Assembly: GCA_002471805.1 (NCBI GenBank)
Contig: DKQR01000126.1
Location: 1 to 9,565, forward strand
DNA from: Fidelibacterota bacterium UBA7303
GTDB taxonomy: Bacteria; Fidelibacterota; Marinisomatia; Marinisomatales; UBA1611
Reading direction: 5' to 3'
DNA: 9,565 bases
In this document: positions 1 to 6,849 of the stretch, in pieces
How the letters are laid out: each line of letters begins with the position of its first letter
Position numbering within the stretch: the stretch's first letter is position 1
Notes under the pieces: generated by a model
What the model was told of the DNA's origin: nothing
Databases searched by the model: none
What the model saw: only the letters and a program-made list of their open reading frames with translations
Program-made: the position numbers and the translations under genes

Positions 1-1413
1 AAAGAGCTTGAAACTAAGTCCGGTAAGGAATATAGTGAGAAGGATATGCAACCTACTCAGTTAAGGAATTATAGAAAATTAGACAAGGCAAATAATGTTA
101 ATTTAAAATCATTAAACGATGCTATGGATGAACTTTCTAAGTATGGTGCGCTTACAAAAGATGGTAAATGGTCTATGCGCCCTTTTGATAGGCATAGAGA
201 CCTTGATGAAAAAACGCATAAGATGGGTTTCCATCAAGCCCTTAGTGCGTTTAATAGTGCTAAGGGCAGGTATGAAGCAAATAATGATAAGTTTGCAAAA
301 TTCACTAAGCAAAATAATTTAATTTACCCTGAAGTTAGAACAAATACTGAGATACAGGAAGAAACTACCCGTCTAGCTGATGATGCTAATAAGAGGCAGG
401 AATGGTTAGATGAGAATGAAAAATATATAAACACAAACCCTGAGCTCGCTGGTATGATGCTTGACTATCTTAACTCAGATCAAGATGCTGGAGCATTTAA
501 CAAATTACAGGATGAGACAAACCAGTTTTTACAATTTGATAAAGATTTGAAAGAGCTGGAAGAGTCTGTTCAGGCTGACACCGGGGAAAAACCACCTGCT
601 ATTGATGTGGTTAAAGGTAAGACTGGTATAGGTAGGTTTTCCATTGATGGTAAACAGGCTATAATAAGCTTTGATGATGTAAAAGAAATTGGAAACCAGA
701 AGCATTATTTCGTTGAAAAAGAGGGTGAGGATGGTACTTGGATACCTGAGAGCGACTTACCTAAAGATATTAAAATGGAGGATACGGCTCCTGATGCACC
801 ACCACCTGATAAACCTGTAGTAAAGAGTGATGAAGAACTCGCTGATCAGGAGATTGAAGAGATAGATCAGGAACTTGCAAAGATTCAAAAGGAATATGAA
901 GATGAGTCTAAGCTTAATGAATACTTAAGCCAGTTAGCTCAAAAAAAGGGATTGACCGTTCAGGCAAAACCCATTGGCCCCGGGAATGTTTCTTTAGCAC
1001 CGGGCATGGTTGGCGATCAGCCCCTTGAACAACTAGATTTTGATCAGCCTGAACTATTTCCAGAAAAACCAGTACCGTCAAGTCCGGAAAGAATAAAGTC
1101 TTTGGAGATTAAAGACACTAAGGGTAGCAATCTAGATATTGATAATTTACCAAAATTAAATAAACAACTGACATCAATGGTTAAGGAAGTTGAAAGAGTT
1201 GAAAAGGGGTATTTTAAAGATGACAGTCCAGATAAAAAATCTCAGGCTAAAATAGAAGATGATCTAAGAAGGCTTTCTATTTCCATAGATGCCTTACCGG
1301 ATAATACTAAAAATAGAAATTTAAAAATGACCGTTAATCAAATTCTAAAACAACTTACTGCATCTAAGAAGAAAATACGAAAAGTAAAACAGTCGAAGAG
1401 ACGAACACGGTGA
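1..1413 (+). CDS. Acidic coiled-coil phage protein, probable virion-associated (5'-truncated)
   Basis: The reading frame is open from base 1, so the ATG at 46 is probably not the true start and the gene begins upstream of the window; 470 codons are visible. I do not recognise the family. The N-terminal ~190 codons are charged and helical. Codons ~204-256 are rich in Gly, aromatic and beta-type residues (GIGRFSIDGKQAIISFDD, then KHYFVEKEGEDGTWIPESDL) and could be a small SH3-like barrel. A Pro/Asp linker (~261-275) leads to a coiled coil (~277-316), a second Pro-rich linker, another helical stretch, and a strongly basic end (KKKIRKVKQSKRRTR). The TGA stop is one base before the ATG of the giant virion-type gene, so the two are probably co-transcribed and translationally coupled. 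That context suggests a structural or ejection-apparatus partner. This is inference; no catalytic motif is visible. Confidence 0.82.
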   Translation, partial: KELETKSGKEYSEKDMQPTQLRNYRKLDKANNVNLKSLNDAMDELSKYGALTKDGKWSMRPFDRHRDLDEKTHKMGFHQALSAFNSAKGRYEANNDKFAKFTKQNNLIYPEVRTNTEIQEETTRLADDANKRQEWLDENEKYINTNPELAGMMLDYLNSDQDAGAFNKLQDETNQFLQFDKDLKELEESVQADTGEKPPAIDVVKGKTGIGRFSIDGKQAIISFDDVKEIGNQKHYFVEKEGEDGTWIPESDLPKDIKMEDTAPDAPPPDKPVVKSDEELADQEIEEIDQELAKIQKEYEDESKLNEYLSQLAQKKGLTVQAKPIGPGNVSLAPGMVGDQPLEQLDFDQPELFPEKPVPSSPERIKSLEIKDTKGSNLDIDNLPKLNKQLTSMVKEVERVEKGYFKDDSPDKKSQAKIEDDLRRLSISIDALPDNTKNRNLKMTVNQILKQLTASKKKIRKVKQSKRRTR

Positions 1414-1414
1414 T

Positions 1415-4400
1415 ATGCCCGAACAGTCAGATATTTATAATTACTACACAAATCTATTAGATGATGCTGTAGAAAATCAGGATGATTATGCTGATACTAT
1501 CCCCACATTACAATATTATTCAGATAAAATAAATCAGCCAAACGAATCCCCGGACAGGGATTATAGTTATTATGAGCAGGAAGCCAAGGGTCAGGCCTTG
1601 GCAGATGTGCAGGGGTCTAGAGAAGACCCGGATTTATACGGTTTTATACCGGGTGACTGGTTAAGTGACTGGGTTAAAGATGGGTATAATAACAGTATAG
1701 AGGGTCTTGGCTATCAGATAGCTACTGGTAGGCAGTTCTATGACCTATCGGGGTATGATGAATCAAACAAAGGCATTCTTGAGGATATAGGCTCTACCAT
1801 AATATCCTTTATGACCCCAACCGATATAGCGGCTTTGACTTTTGGCGGTGGGATAGGCGGTTTAGCGGCTAAAGCTAGTTTGAAAACAGCGGCTACCGGA
1901 GTTGTTAAAGCTGGCTTAGGAGCTGGTATAAAGAAAGGTTTAGCAAGGGAGACTGTTGAAAAGCTGGTTGAAAAGAATGCTGTAAAGGCAACACAGCTTT
2001 TAATGAAAAACAATATTAAGAAAGATGTTGCTGAGAAAGTAATAGCTGATGCCACTAAAAAAGTAAGTAATAAAATGTATGCAGAGGTTGCTCAGGGTGC
2101 TACGGGATTAGGTTTCTACAGCGGGTTACAGTCAGCTCTGGGGCAGGAAGTCTCAGAAGGTGATATAAATGCAGTCACAGTTTTAAAAGATGCAACAAAG
2201 GGTGCCGCACTTGGTGCTTTACCTGCCGCTACTGCCAAGCCTATTGTGAATAAAATCCTTGGCTCTAATATAAATAAGACAACAAAGGCGATGGCTGTTA
2301 AGGCTGTTGAAACTACAGAGTTTGGGGTTGCTACTCCTGTGCTATACGAGGGCCGTGCTCCAAGGCCTGAAGACTTTGCCCATGCGGCTGGTGTAATAGG
2401 CGGACTAACAATAGCAAAAGCTGTCCCAAAAAATATTAAAAAACTTACTGGTACTGAAAAACCATTACTAACTACAAAGGAATACACCGGTGAGCTTGGT
2501 AAGGCCCAATTTGGGATGGAGCGTAAAGAGCAGATATTTACTTCTAAGGACGGTACCCAAATATCAGAAGTCAAGTTTGAAAAGAGGGAGTCAAAAGGTG
2601 AAACTACTGACAGGGTAAAGGGAAAGCTTGTAGTTGACGGGGAGGTTACAGGCAAGGAAATTACTATGAGCGGTTCTGATTTTATTAATCAGGGATTCGC
2701 AAGAGACAGGTCTCACCTAGATTTAAAAGGTATAGAAACCGGCAGGAGGAGGGAGGCTTTTGGCAGGAAAAAGAAATTAAAATTATCCGATGAGGAATTC
2801 AGGGCCGAGGTTGAAGGTGTTACAGGCAAGAAAGTAGACCCTAAGAAACATAAGACCGGGTGGAGCCAACTCTCACAAATAGAGCAGATTAAGTTTTTAG
2901 ACAATTTAAGGAAACAGAGCTTATCTGATAAGATATTTAAAGAATTTAAAAGTGAAGGCTATGAAGAGTATTTAATTCCGAGACGTAAATTAAGCAAGGC
3001 TATACCAGATTGGTTAAAGCAGGCAAAGAACAGGGCCAAAACTCAGGCTGGACAGCAAACGGTTCTTGATATAAACAGGGCTGATGCCAGAGGGATTACC
3101 CTTACCGGCACATACCTACAGGCTTTAGCTAATAATGGTTTATATAAGGGGGGTATATTCAGCAAGGCTTTTGGAAAGTATTCTCCCAATATATTTAAAG
3201 TTCAAATTAAAAAAGGTAAACCTGCAAAACGTATCTGGAATGAAAACCAAGCCAAGAAATATTATGAAGATTTAGGTAGGCGGATGGGTCTTGAAGGGCA
3301 TCAGGGAGACCTTGATGTTAAGGCAATTAGAAAAACGATGGATACTGTTTATAGTAATGCTAAAAAAGCTGGTGTGCCCGTAGCTGAGTATAGGAAGAAT
3401 TATTTTCCCAATCATGTAAAACAGGAATTCCTTGATAAGATCGGGCAGGATGTTTTCAAGGTTATACATGAAGATGCTTCTTTTGCGGGGACTAGAATGG
3501 GGCAGGATGCAATGTCTATGAAAAAGCTTCAAAACCTGCTGAAGTCTGATAAATCCAATTTCTCAAAAGAGACCCTAGAGGCTATGGATCACCTGTCTAA
3601 GGAGTTTAAAAAGCAGGGGGCATCTCCGGATCAGGCTATGGCCCGGGCATGGATGGAATTACGCAATACCGTTTATAAACAGAGGTATTCCATTGTTGGA
3701 AAGCTGGAAAGATCAAGAAAGGCTAAGTTGCCAGAGATTTTTTATGAGAGAGATGCAAGGCTTGTCCTGTCTAAATATGTAACTGATGTTGCCAAGCGGA
3801 CAGCTCAAGTGGAGTTCTTTGGCGATAAGGGTCAGGTTATAGAGCAAAGGCTTACTGCTCTAAAAAAATTAAGAGGGCAAACAAGCGATCCAAAGAGAAA
3901 ACAAATCCTTTCTCAGGAGATGAAGTTCTTGGATCAGCTTTATGATTCCCACACAAACCAGATTGAGGTAGACCCCACAAAGAACTGGGGAGACCCGAGA
4001 GCTAGGAAGGCCTTTAAAGACCTTGTTGATTTTGAAGTTGGAACTAAGATAGGTCTTGGATATGCAACTATACCAAATGTAACTCAGACACTAATATCAA
4101 CCGCTGTTAAAGCCGGTTATTATAATACTTTTAAGGGAGTTATAAAGCTTGCTAATCCACTTGAATCTGGTAAAAAATATAGGAATGATGTTAAGATGTC
4201 AGGGATAAGCAACCTGTCTGTATTTCAAATGCTTTCAGGTTTAGAGCCATCAGGTTCGCTTATGGGCAAATTTGCTAATTTCACAACAACAATATCTGGT
4301 TTTCAGCATATGAATAAAGCTAACCAGTATATTTCTGCGGCGGCAGGTAAGGAGTATGTTGCTTCTTTAATGAAAGCTAAAGATAGTTCTATAGGGTTCA

Positions 4401-5329
4401 GGAGAAATTGGGCTGAGAAAAGTTTACGTGACCTTGATATTAATCCAAATACAAAAACCTTAACAGAAAGGCAGACCCTTGAATCAATGTATAGATTCTC
4501 AAGGGACTCACAGTTACAGAGGAATGTCTTAAACGATCCTTTATTTTTTAATGACCCTAGATTTAGACCATTTATTTTATTTAAAAGATTTGGTTATAAG
4601 CAATTTAACTGGATCAGGGAAAATCTCTCACAGGAATTTGCCAGAGGCAATCTATTACCTATATTAAGATTAGGGGTTGGCGGAGCATTTGGTGCCCAGT
4701 TTGTAGTTTGGTCTAAGAAAGCATTAAATAATTTCTTAGCTGGTGAGGAGGTATATGATGAGAACAGGCTCTTCTTACCGGGCCTGCCAAAGGGTACAAT
4801 ATTAGACGATATGGGTGGCGATATAAACACAGATATGTCTGAATATACTTGGAGCGATTTCTTTGACCATGTTGGTTCTGTTGGAGCATTTGGTTTTGTT
4901 TCAGATATTACCGCCAGCGAGAATAAGTTCAGAGCTTTAGAATTTTTATTTAAACCGGCAATTGTTCAGGATGGGATGAAGGCTGTAGATGCGTTACAAA
5001 GAATGTATAAGGATATGGAAGACTATGGTATGGGTGCTGGCAAGAGGGCGGCTAAATACCTTCTCCCTATATTCGGAACTGTGCCCAGAAGGCTTGCCAA
5101 GCGTCTAGAGACAAGGGGACAAAGGGAAACTTATACAACCTACAGACGTGGTATAATCAGGTCTAGGGTACTGGACGCTCTTATTAGTGGCAATGACAAG
5201 GAGGCCTTTAAATTGGTTGATGCTTGGAACAGGGCTAATCCACATAAGGCTTTTTACCTTGAAGATATTGGTATTGATGCTATTTATGAAAGATTAAAAA
5301 CTAAAGCAGAAAAAAGGGCCAAGCCCTAA
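1415..5329 (+). CDS. Giant internal-virion / ejection-type protein (1304 aa), polyvalent-protein-like
   Basis: Single uninterrupted 1304-codon frame; the ATG lies one base after the previous stop and has only a weak SD, so it is probably coupled. The N-terminal ~120 residues are acidic and Tyr-rich. Gly/Ala-rich hydrophobic helices follow at ~126-170, ~228-245, ~262-285 and ~324-340, as in phage ejection proteins that cross or disturb the host envelope. The middle is basic and helical, with a NYFPNHVK motif (662-669) resembling the 'YFP' motif of giant phage internal and polyvalent proteins, then LPEIFYERDARLVLSKY (772-788) in a conserved-looking helical region. Near the C-terminus are RPFILFKRFGYKQFNW (1051-1066) and a hydrophobic segment LLPILRLGVGGAFGAQFVVW (1080-1099). 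I see no lysozyme, protease or transglycosylase signature. Likely role: packaged in the head and ejected with, or ahead of, the DNA. This is inferred from architecture and from resemblance remembered, not searched. The last 4 bases overlap the convergent 64 aa gene. Confidence 0.85.
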   Translation: MPEQSDIYNYYTNLLDDAVENQDDYADTIPTLQYYSDKINQPNESPDRDYSYYEQEAKGQALADVQGSREDPDLYGFIPGDWLSDWVKDGYNNSIEGLGYQIATGRQFYDLSGYDESNKGILEDIGSTIISFMTPTDIAALTFGGGIGGLAAKASLKTAATGVVKAGLGAGIKKGLARETVEKLVEKNAVKATQLLMKNNIKKDVAEKVIADATKKVSNKMYAEVAQGATGLGFYSGLQSALGQEVSEGDINAVTVLKDATKGAALGALPAATAKPIVNKILGSNINKTTKAMAVKAVETTEFGVATPVLYEGRAPRPEDFAHAAGVIGGLTIAKAVPKNIKKLTGTEKPLLTTKEYTGELGKAQFGMERKEQIFTSKDGTQISEVKFEKRESKGETTDRVKGKLVVDGEVTGKEITMSGSDFINQGFARDRSHLDLKGIETGRRREAFGRKKKLKLSDEEFRAEVEGVTGKKVDPKKHKTGWSQLSQIEQIKFLDNLRKQSLSDKIFKEFKSEGYEEYLIPRRKLSKAIPDWLKQAKNRAKTQAGQQTVLDINRADARGITLTGTYLQALANNGLYKGGIFSKAFGKYSPNIFKVQIKKGKPAKRIWNENQAKKYYEDLGRRMGLEGHQGDLDVKAIRKTMDTVYSNAKKAGVPVAEYRKNYFPNHVKQEFLDKIGQDVFKVIHEDASFAGTRMGQDAMSMKKLQNLLKSDKSNFSKETLEAMDHLSKEFKKQGASPDQAMARAWMELRNTVYKQRYSIVGKLERSRKAKLPEIFYERDARLVLSKYVTDVAKRTAQVEFFGDKGQVIEQRLTALKKLRGQTSDPKRKQILSQEMKFLDQLYDSHTNQIEVDPTKNWGDPRARKAFKDLVDFEVGTKIGLGYATIPNVTQTLISTAVKAGYYNTFKGVIKLANPLESGKKYRNDVKMSGISNLSVFQMLSGLEPSGSLMGKFANFTTTISGFQHMNKANQYISAAAGKEYVASLMKAKDSSIGFRRNWAEKSLRDLDINPNTKTLTERQTLESMYRFSRDSQLQRNVLNDPLFFNDPRFRPFILFKRFGYKQFNWIRENLSQEFARGNLLPILRLGVGGAFGAQFVVWSKKALNNFLAGEEVYDENRLFLPGLPKGTILDDMGGDINTDMSEYTWSDFFDHVGSVGAFGFVSDITASENKFRALEFLFKPAIVQDGMKAVDALQRMYKDMEDYGMGAGKRAAKYLLPIFGTVPRRLAKRLETRGQRETYTTYRRGIIRSRVLDALISGNDKEAFKLVDAWNRANPHKAFYLEDIGIDAIYERLKTKAEKRAKP
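5310..5327 (-). terminator. Intrinsic terminator of the minus-strand operon, inside the virion gene's 3' end
   Basis: Read on the minus strand, AGGGC-TTG-GCCCT is a perfect 5-bp, 3-nt-loop hairpin (5327-5315), and its final T begins a run of six T (5315-5310). It immediately follows and partly contains the TAG stop (5328-5326) of the 64 aa gene. On the plus strand the same hairpin is followed by AAATATTA, with no T-tract, so it should act only on leftward transcripts. It lies in the last codons of the 1304 aa gene. Confidence 0.6.
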
Positions 5330-5520
5330 ATATTATACGGTAAGTCTTTTTCTGAGAAATCTGGGAATCCATTTGATTTCCAGAACTTAATTAATTCCTG
5401 AGAATATTTCTCAAGACTTATTTTCTTACTTGAGAGCAGGTTAATCAAATGCCGTAATTCATTTTCCTTTTCCCTTGTAAGGCATTCTTCATTTTCTGGA
5501 AAGATATCTAATATGTCCAT
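5326..5520 (-). CDS. Small hypothetical phage protein (64 aa)
   Basis: Not recognised. The 64 aa product is charged and mildly acidic (DIFPENEE at the N-terminus), with a helical middle (LRHLINLLSSKKISLEKYSQELIKFW shows heptad-like hydrophobic spacing) and no cysteine cluster, signal peptide or membrane segment. Its ATG overlaps the TAA of the upstream 81 aa gene by one base (TAATG), and the only SD-like element is a distant AGGT, so translation is probably coupled to that gene. Its TAG lies within the hairpin that appears to end the leftward transcript, and it overlaps the convergent virion gene by 4 bases. The coupling, its position directly before the terminator and its codon content make it a likely real gene. 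Function is unknown. Confidence 0.65.
   Translation of the reverse strand: MDILDIFPENEECLTREKENELRHLINLLSSKKISLEKYSQELIKFWKSNGFPDFSEKDLPYNI
5361..5413 (+). other. Two plus-strand hairpins just beyond the virion gene; weak terminator candidates
   Basis: On the plus strand CTGGGAAT (5361-5368) can pair with ATTTCCAG (5376-5383; one G-U pair, 7-nt loop), and TGAGAA-TAT-TTCTCA (5399-5413) is a perfect 6-bp hairpin followed by AAGACTTATTTTC. Both lie antisense within the 64 aa gene. They are AT-rich with poor T-tracts. If the rightward late transcript ends near its stop codon, these are the nearest candidates; support is weak. Confidence 0.2.
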
Positions 5521-5765
5521 TATTTAATTTTACCTGAGTTTAACATTGTTTCATATTCCACATTCTTTATCTTTACATACTTGGCCTTTTCATTCTTGCT
5601 CATCTTGAACCAGCACTTCGGAAGTGAATTAACCCTGCCATCGTATCCTTTGGCAACCCCGCAGAACAATCTGGTAATATTATCAGACTCCCCAATCGCT
5701 GGATTGAACCGTGATTTACCGCAGAAACAGCAGTGAGTGTCAGTTTTGGGGCAAAGTTCAAACAT
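5520..5765 (-). CDS. Cys-rich small phage protein, possible zinc binding (81 aa)
   Basis: 81 aa with six cysteines: C5, C12, C13, C15, C35 and C51. The CPKTDTHCCFCGK segment gives C-x6-C and C-x2-C spacings, so C5, C12/C13, C15 and C35 could hold a zinc ion. Single aromatic/Gly motifs (LFCGVAKGYDGRV, CWFKMSKNE) look conserved rather than random. I have an impression of similar small phage proteins of unknown function but cannot name a family. A good SD (GAAAGGTG, 5770-5777) sits ~6 bases before the ATG. It follows a hairpin terminator candidate and a 163-base gap, so it may be read by its own promoter or by read-through from the recombination operon. It is coupled to the downstream 64 aa gene by TAATG. 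A metal-binding DNA- or protein-contact role is inference only. Confidence 0.8.
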   Translation of the reverse strand: MFELCPKTDTHCCFCGKSRFNPAIGESDNITRLFCGVAKGYDGRVNSLPKCWFKMSKNEKAKYVKIKNVEYETMLNSGKIK

Positions 5766-5796
5766 ATAGCACCTTTCTAAAGTTTGGGGTCAGTAT

Positions 5797-5813
5797 GGGG
5801 TAAAAAACACCCC
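5797..5813 (-). other. GC-stem/A-T-loop hairpin in the leader of the 81 aa gene
   Basis: GGGGT (5797-5801) pairs with ACCCC (5809-5813) across a 7-nt A-rich loop (T-rich on the minus strand), about 30 bases upstream of the gene's ATG. A second GGGGT copy at 5786-5790 could compete for the same ACCCC, so two alternative pairings exist. No convincing -35/-10 pair is visible in 5766-5870 on the minus strand. A regulatory role is speculative. Confidence 0.25.
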
Positions 5814-5872
5814 CTAGTTTAGCGTATACGGGCATAAAAAGATTTTTTGGATACCAAGTATGCTTATAAATA

Positions 5873-5914
5873 AGACAACCATAAGCGGGCACCAAGGCCC
5901 GCTATTGGTTGTTT
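5873..5914 (-). terminator. Long hairpin after the 69 aa gene; probable terminator, possibly bidirectional
   Basis: The 15-nt arms 5876-5890 and 5897-5911 pair except for a 2x2 internal mismatch: GC-rich AGCGGGC/GCCCGCT below a 6-nt loop, then CAACC/GGTTG. The stem can extend by two or three more pairs to 5873/5914. It begins ~15 bases after the TAA of the 69 aa gene. On the minus strand it is followed by TTATTTATAAG, and on the plus strand by GTTAAGATAAGCTCTT. The T-tracts are imperfect, so termination may be partial. That would allow read-through to the 81 and 64 aa genes and could also stop rightward late transcripts. Confidence 0.5.
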
Positions 5915-5928
5915 GTTAAGATAAGCTC

Positions 5929-6138
5929 TTAAAAAGGGCTGTCTTTCTTTCTGGGCTCTTTAAAGTTGCCGGAAAGATAGCGTTTGCCATTCTTATCCTC
6001 ATTGATCCACAGGGCACAGTCATATGTATGACCGTCCACTTTTGCGGAACCGGTGTAGTCAGGTTTGTTATCACCATCTTCTTTGAAGGTGTTCTTCCAA
6101 AGCGAGAAGCTCTGGTCTTTTTGCTTGAATTCAGCCAT
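5929..6138 (-). CDS. Small DUF736-like protein with SSB-type Pro-Phe tail (69 aa)
   Basis: The 69 aa start FKQKDQSFSLWKN, then DYTGSAKVDGHTYDCALWINEDKNGKRYLSGNFK, resembles the short beta-rich proteins common in phages and often labelled DUF736 or hypothetical (from memory, not searched). In these a G-x-Y-x-x-x-x-W strand pair and an N-terminal S-x-x-L-x-K are typical. The end, KKDSPF, has Pro-Phe preceded by an acidic residue, like the C-terminal tip of bacterial SSB that docks partner proteins. It is the last gene before a hairpin terminator candidate and has the strongest SD of the window (AAAAGGAGG, GGAGG at 6146-6150, 7 bases before the ATG), which suggests high expression. A DNA-binding accessory role in recombination or replication is inferred from context and tail; there is no catalytic motif. 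Confidence 0.85.
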   Translation of the reverse strand: MAEFKQKDQSFSLWKNTFKEDGDNKPDYTGSAKVDGHTYDCALWINEDKNGKRYLSGNFKEPRKKDSPF

Positions 6139-6162
6139 ACTGAATCCTCCTTTTGTTTGTTG

Positions 6163-6360
6163 TTAGGTTATTTTTAGCATCTTGGGCATCTTATTTTTCA
6201 TCTTGCGCCATCTTAAACGCCTTTCAAGGATTTCCTCAAAAAACTTCAGTCGGCTGTGAGCGGCACCATTTTCCATGATTCGCCCGATTCCCAAAAGATG
6301 CCTGTACATAGACGCTAAAGCACTTACGCTCATGTTAGGCGTTTTTGTTATGTCACTCAT
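6163..6360 (-). CDS. Small hypothetical basic protein (65 aa)
   Basis: Not recognised. The N-terminus is short and polar, followed by a helical core (SVSALASMYRHLLGIGRIM, then HSRLKFFEEILERRLRWRKMK) and a very basic Met/Lys tail ending KMLKIT. Two amphipathic helices around a GIGRIMENGAAH turn could form a small helical hairpin that contacts nucleic acid or a partner. The ATG overlaps the end of the resolvase-like gene by 8 bases and has a clear SD (AAAGGAG, 6368-6374, 7 bases upstream), so this start is well supported. The gene lies between the resolvase-like and Pro-Phe-tailed genes in the same operon, which suggests it works with recombination proteins. That is inference from position only. 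Confidence 0.75.
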   Translation of the reverse strand: MSDITKTPNMSVSALASMYRHLLGIGRIMENGAAHSRLKFFEEILERRLRWRKMKNKMPKMLKIT

Positions 6361-6682
6361 TTTTAAACTCCTTTAATAAAGATAGTAACATAATGTATTT
6401 TTCGTATTCAAGTACGATATATGGTTTGCCACGATCCTCACGAATCACTACCCCATCTTCGTCCTTCTCTGGTTTAAGCCATTGGGCTATCCGGGTTCTG
6501 CGCTTGCATCCATAGTAGCGTTCCTCAATCTCAATATCGCCTTTCTCATGCTGTGCACCTCCACGATCTCTGTTATAGGCTTCAAGCCCGAATTCTTTAG
6601 CAGTCCTTACAGCCTGCCTTTGCAGTTCCGCACCCCTCTGTCGGTTTCTTTTACCCCGCCTTACATTCTTAGGGTTTTTCAT
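6353..6682 (-). CDS. Holliday-junction-resolvase-like PD-(D/E)XK protein (109 aa)
   Basis: The N-terminal KRNRQRGAELQRQAVRTAKEF gives the basic stretch and helix with a conserved-type Glu (E19) seen in phage and archaeal Hjc-like resolvases. Residues RDRGGAQHEKGDIEI then hold the metal-binding Asp (D49 in GDI), and YYGCKRR holds the lysine of motif III (K60). The C-terminal half (VVIREDRGKPYIVLEYEKYIML) matches the strand-helix end common in these proteins. Expected role: metal-dependent cutting of branched DNA during recombination or genome maturation. Oddity: the E of E-x-K is Gly here (GGA, 6509-6511; GAA would be Glu). Either the family uses another carboxylate (E51/E53/E54 are near), or activity is altered or lost. 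The ATG overlaps the zinc-ribbon gene's stop (ATGA), so translation is coupled. The fold assignment is fairly confident; catalysis is uncertain. Confidence 0.83.
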   Translation of the reverse strand: MKNPKNVRRGKRNRQRGAELQRQAVRTAKEFGLEAYNRDRGGAQHEKGDIEIEERYYGCKRRTRIAQWLKPEKDEDGVVIREDRGKPYIVLEYEKYIMLLSLLKEFKNE

Positions 6683-6849
6683 ATTGCTATCCTTACCTTT
6701 GGCGGGTTCTTTTTATTCCTGCAATTAGGGCAGGTTTGAAATAGTTTTTTAGAACCTGCCCAAGTTGTATAATCACATTCCGGGCATTCATACAGGTGTT
6801 CAAGGAACTCATATCCGTTTATTACCCTTGTCTTTTTAAGCATTCTCAT
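6679..6849 (-). CDS. 56 aa zinc-ribbon protein
   Basis: A short gene between the 79 aa and resolvase-like genes. From the ATG at 6849 it encodes 56 aa: MRMLKKTRVINGYEFLEHL, then YECPEC, a 14-residue loop, TCPNC, and a basic tail RNKKNPPKVRIAI. Two CPxC knuckles (C22/C25 and C40/C43) form a classic four-Cys zinc ribbon, the fold often used for DNA contact or to dock onto replication proteins. The chosen start overlaps the upstream stop as ATGA, and its own TGA overlaps the next ATG as ATGA, so it fits perfectly in the coupled chain. In-frame ATGs at 6858 and 6843 are alternatives. It fills what would otherwise be an unusual 160-base hole in the operon. Zinc binding is strongly suggested by the motif; the partner is unknown. 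Confidence 0.82.
   Translation of the reverse strand: MRMLKKTRVINGYEFLEHLYECPECDYTTWAGSKKLFQTCPNCRNKKNPPKVRIAI

Noticed and set aside
1738..2055. 105 aa antisense open frame with apparent membrane segments
   Set aside because: It lies wholly opposite the Gly/Ala-rich part of the virion gene; low-complexity composition explains the hydrophobicity.
2116..2655. 179 aa open frame antisense to the giant virion gene
   Set aside because: It is hydrophobic and Ser/Val/Phe-rich, the pattern produced by reading Gly/Ala/Lys codons backwards. It has no SD and no homology impression.
5823..5830. CGTATACG palindrome as an operator
   Set aside because: A single 8-bp palindrome in AT-rich DNA is expected by chance, and no second copy is seen.
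6482..6739. 85 aa plus-strand open frame across the resolvase-like gene
   Set aside because: It is a shadow of the well-supported minus-strand resolvase-like and zinc-ribbon genes.
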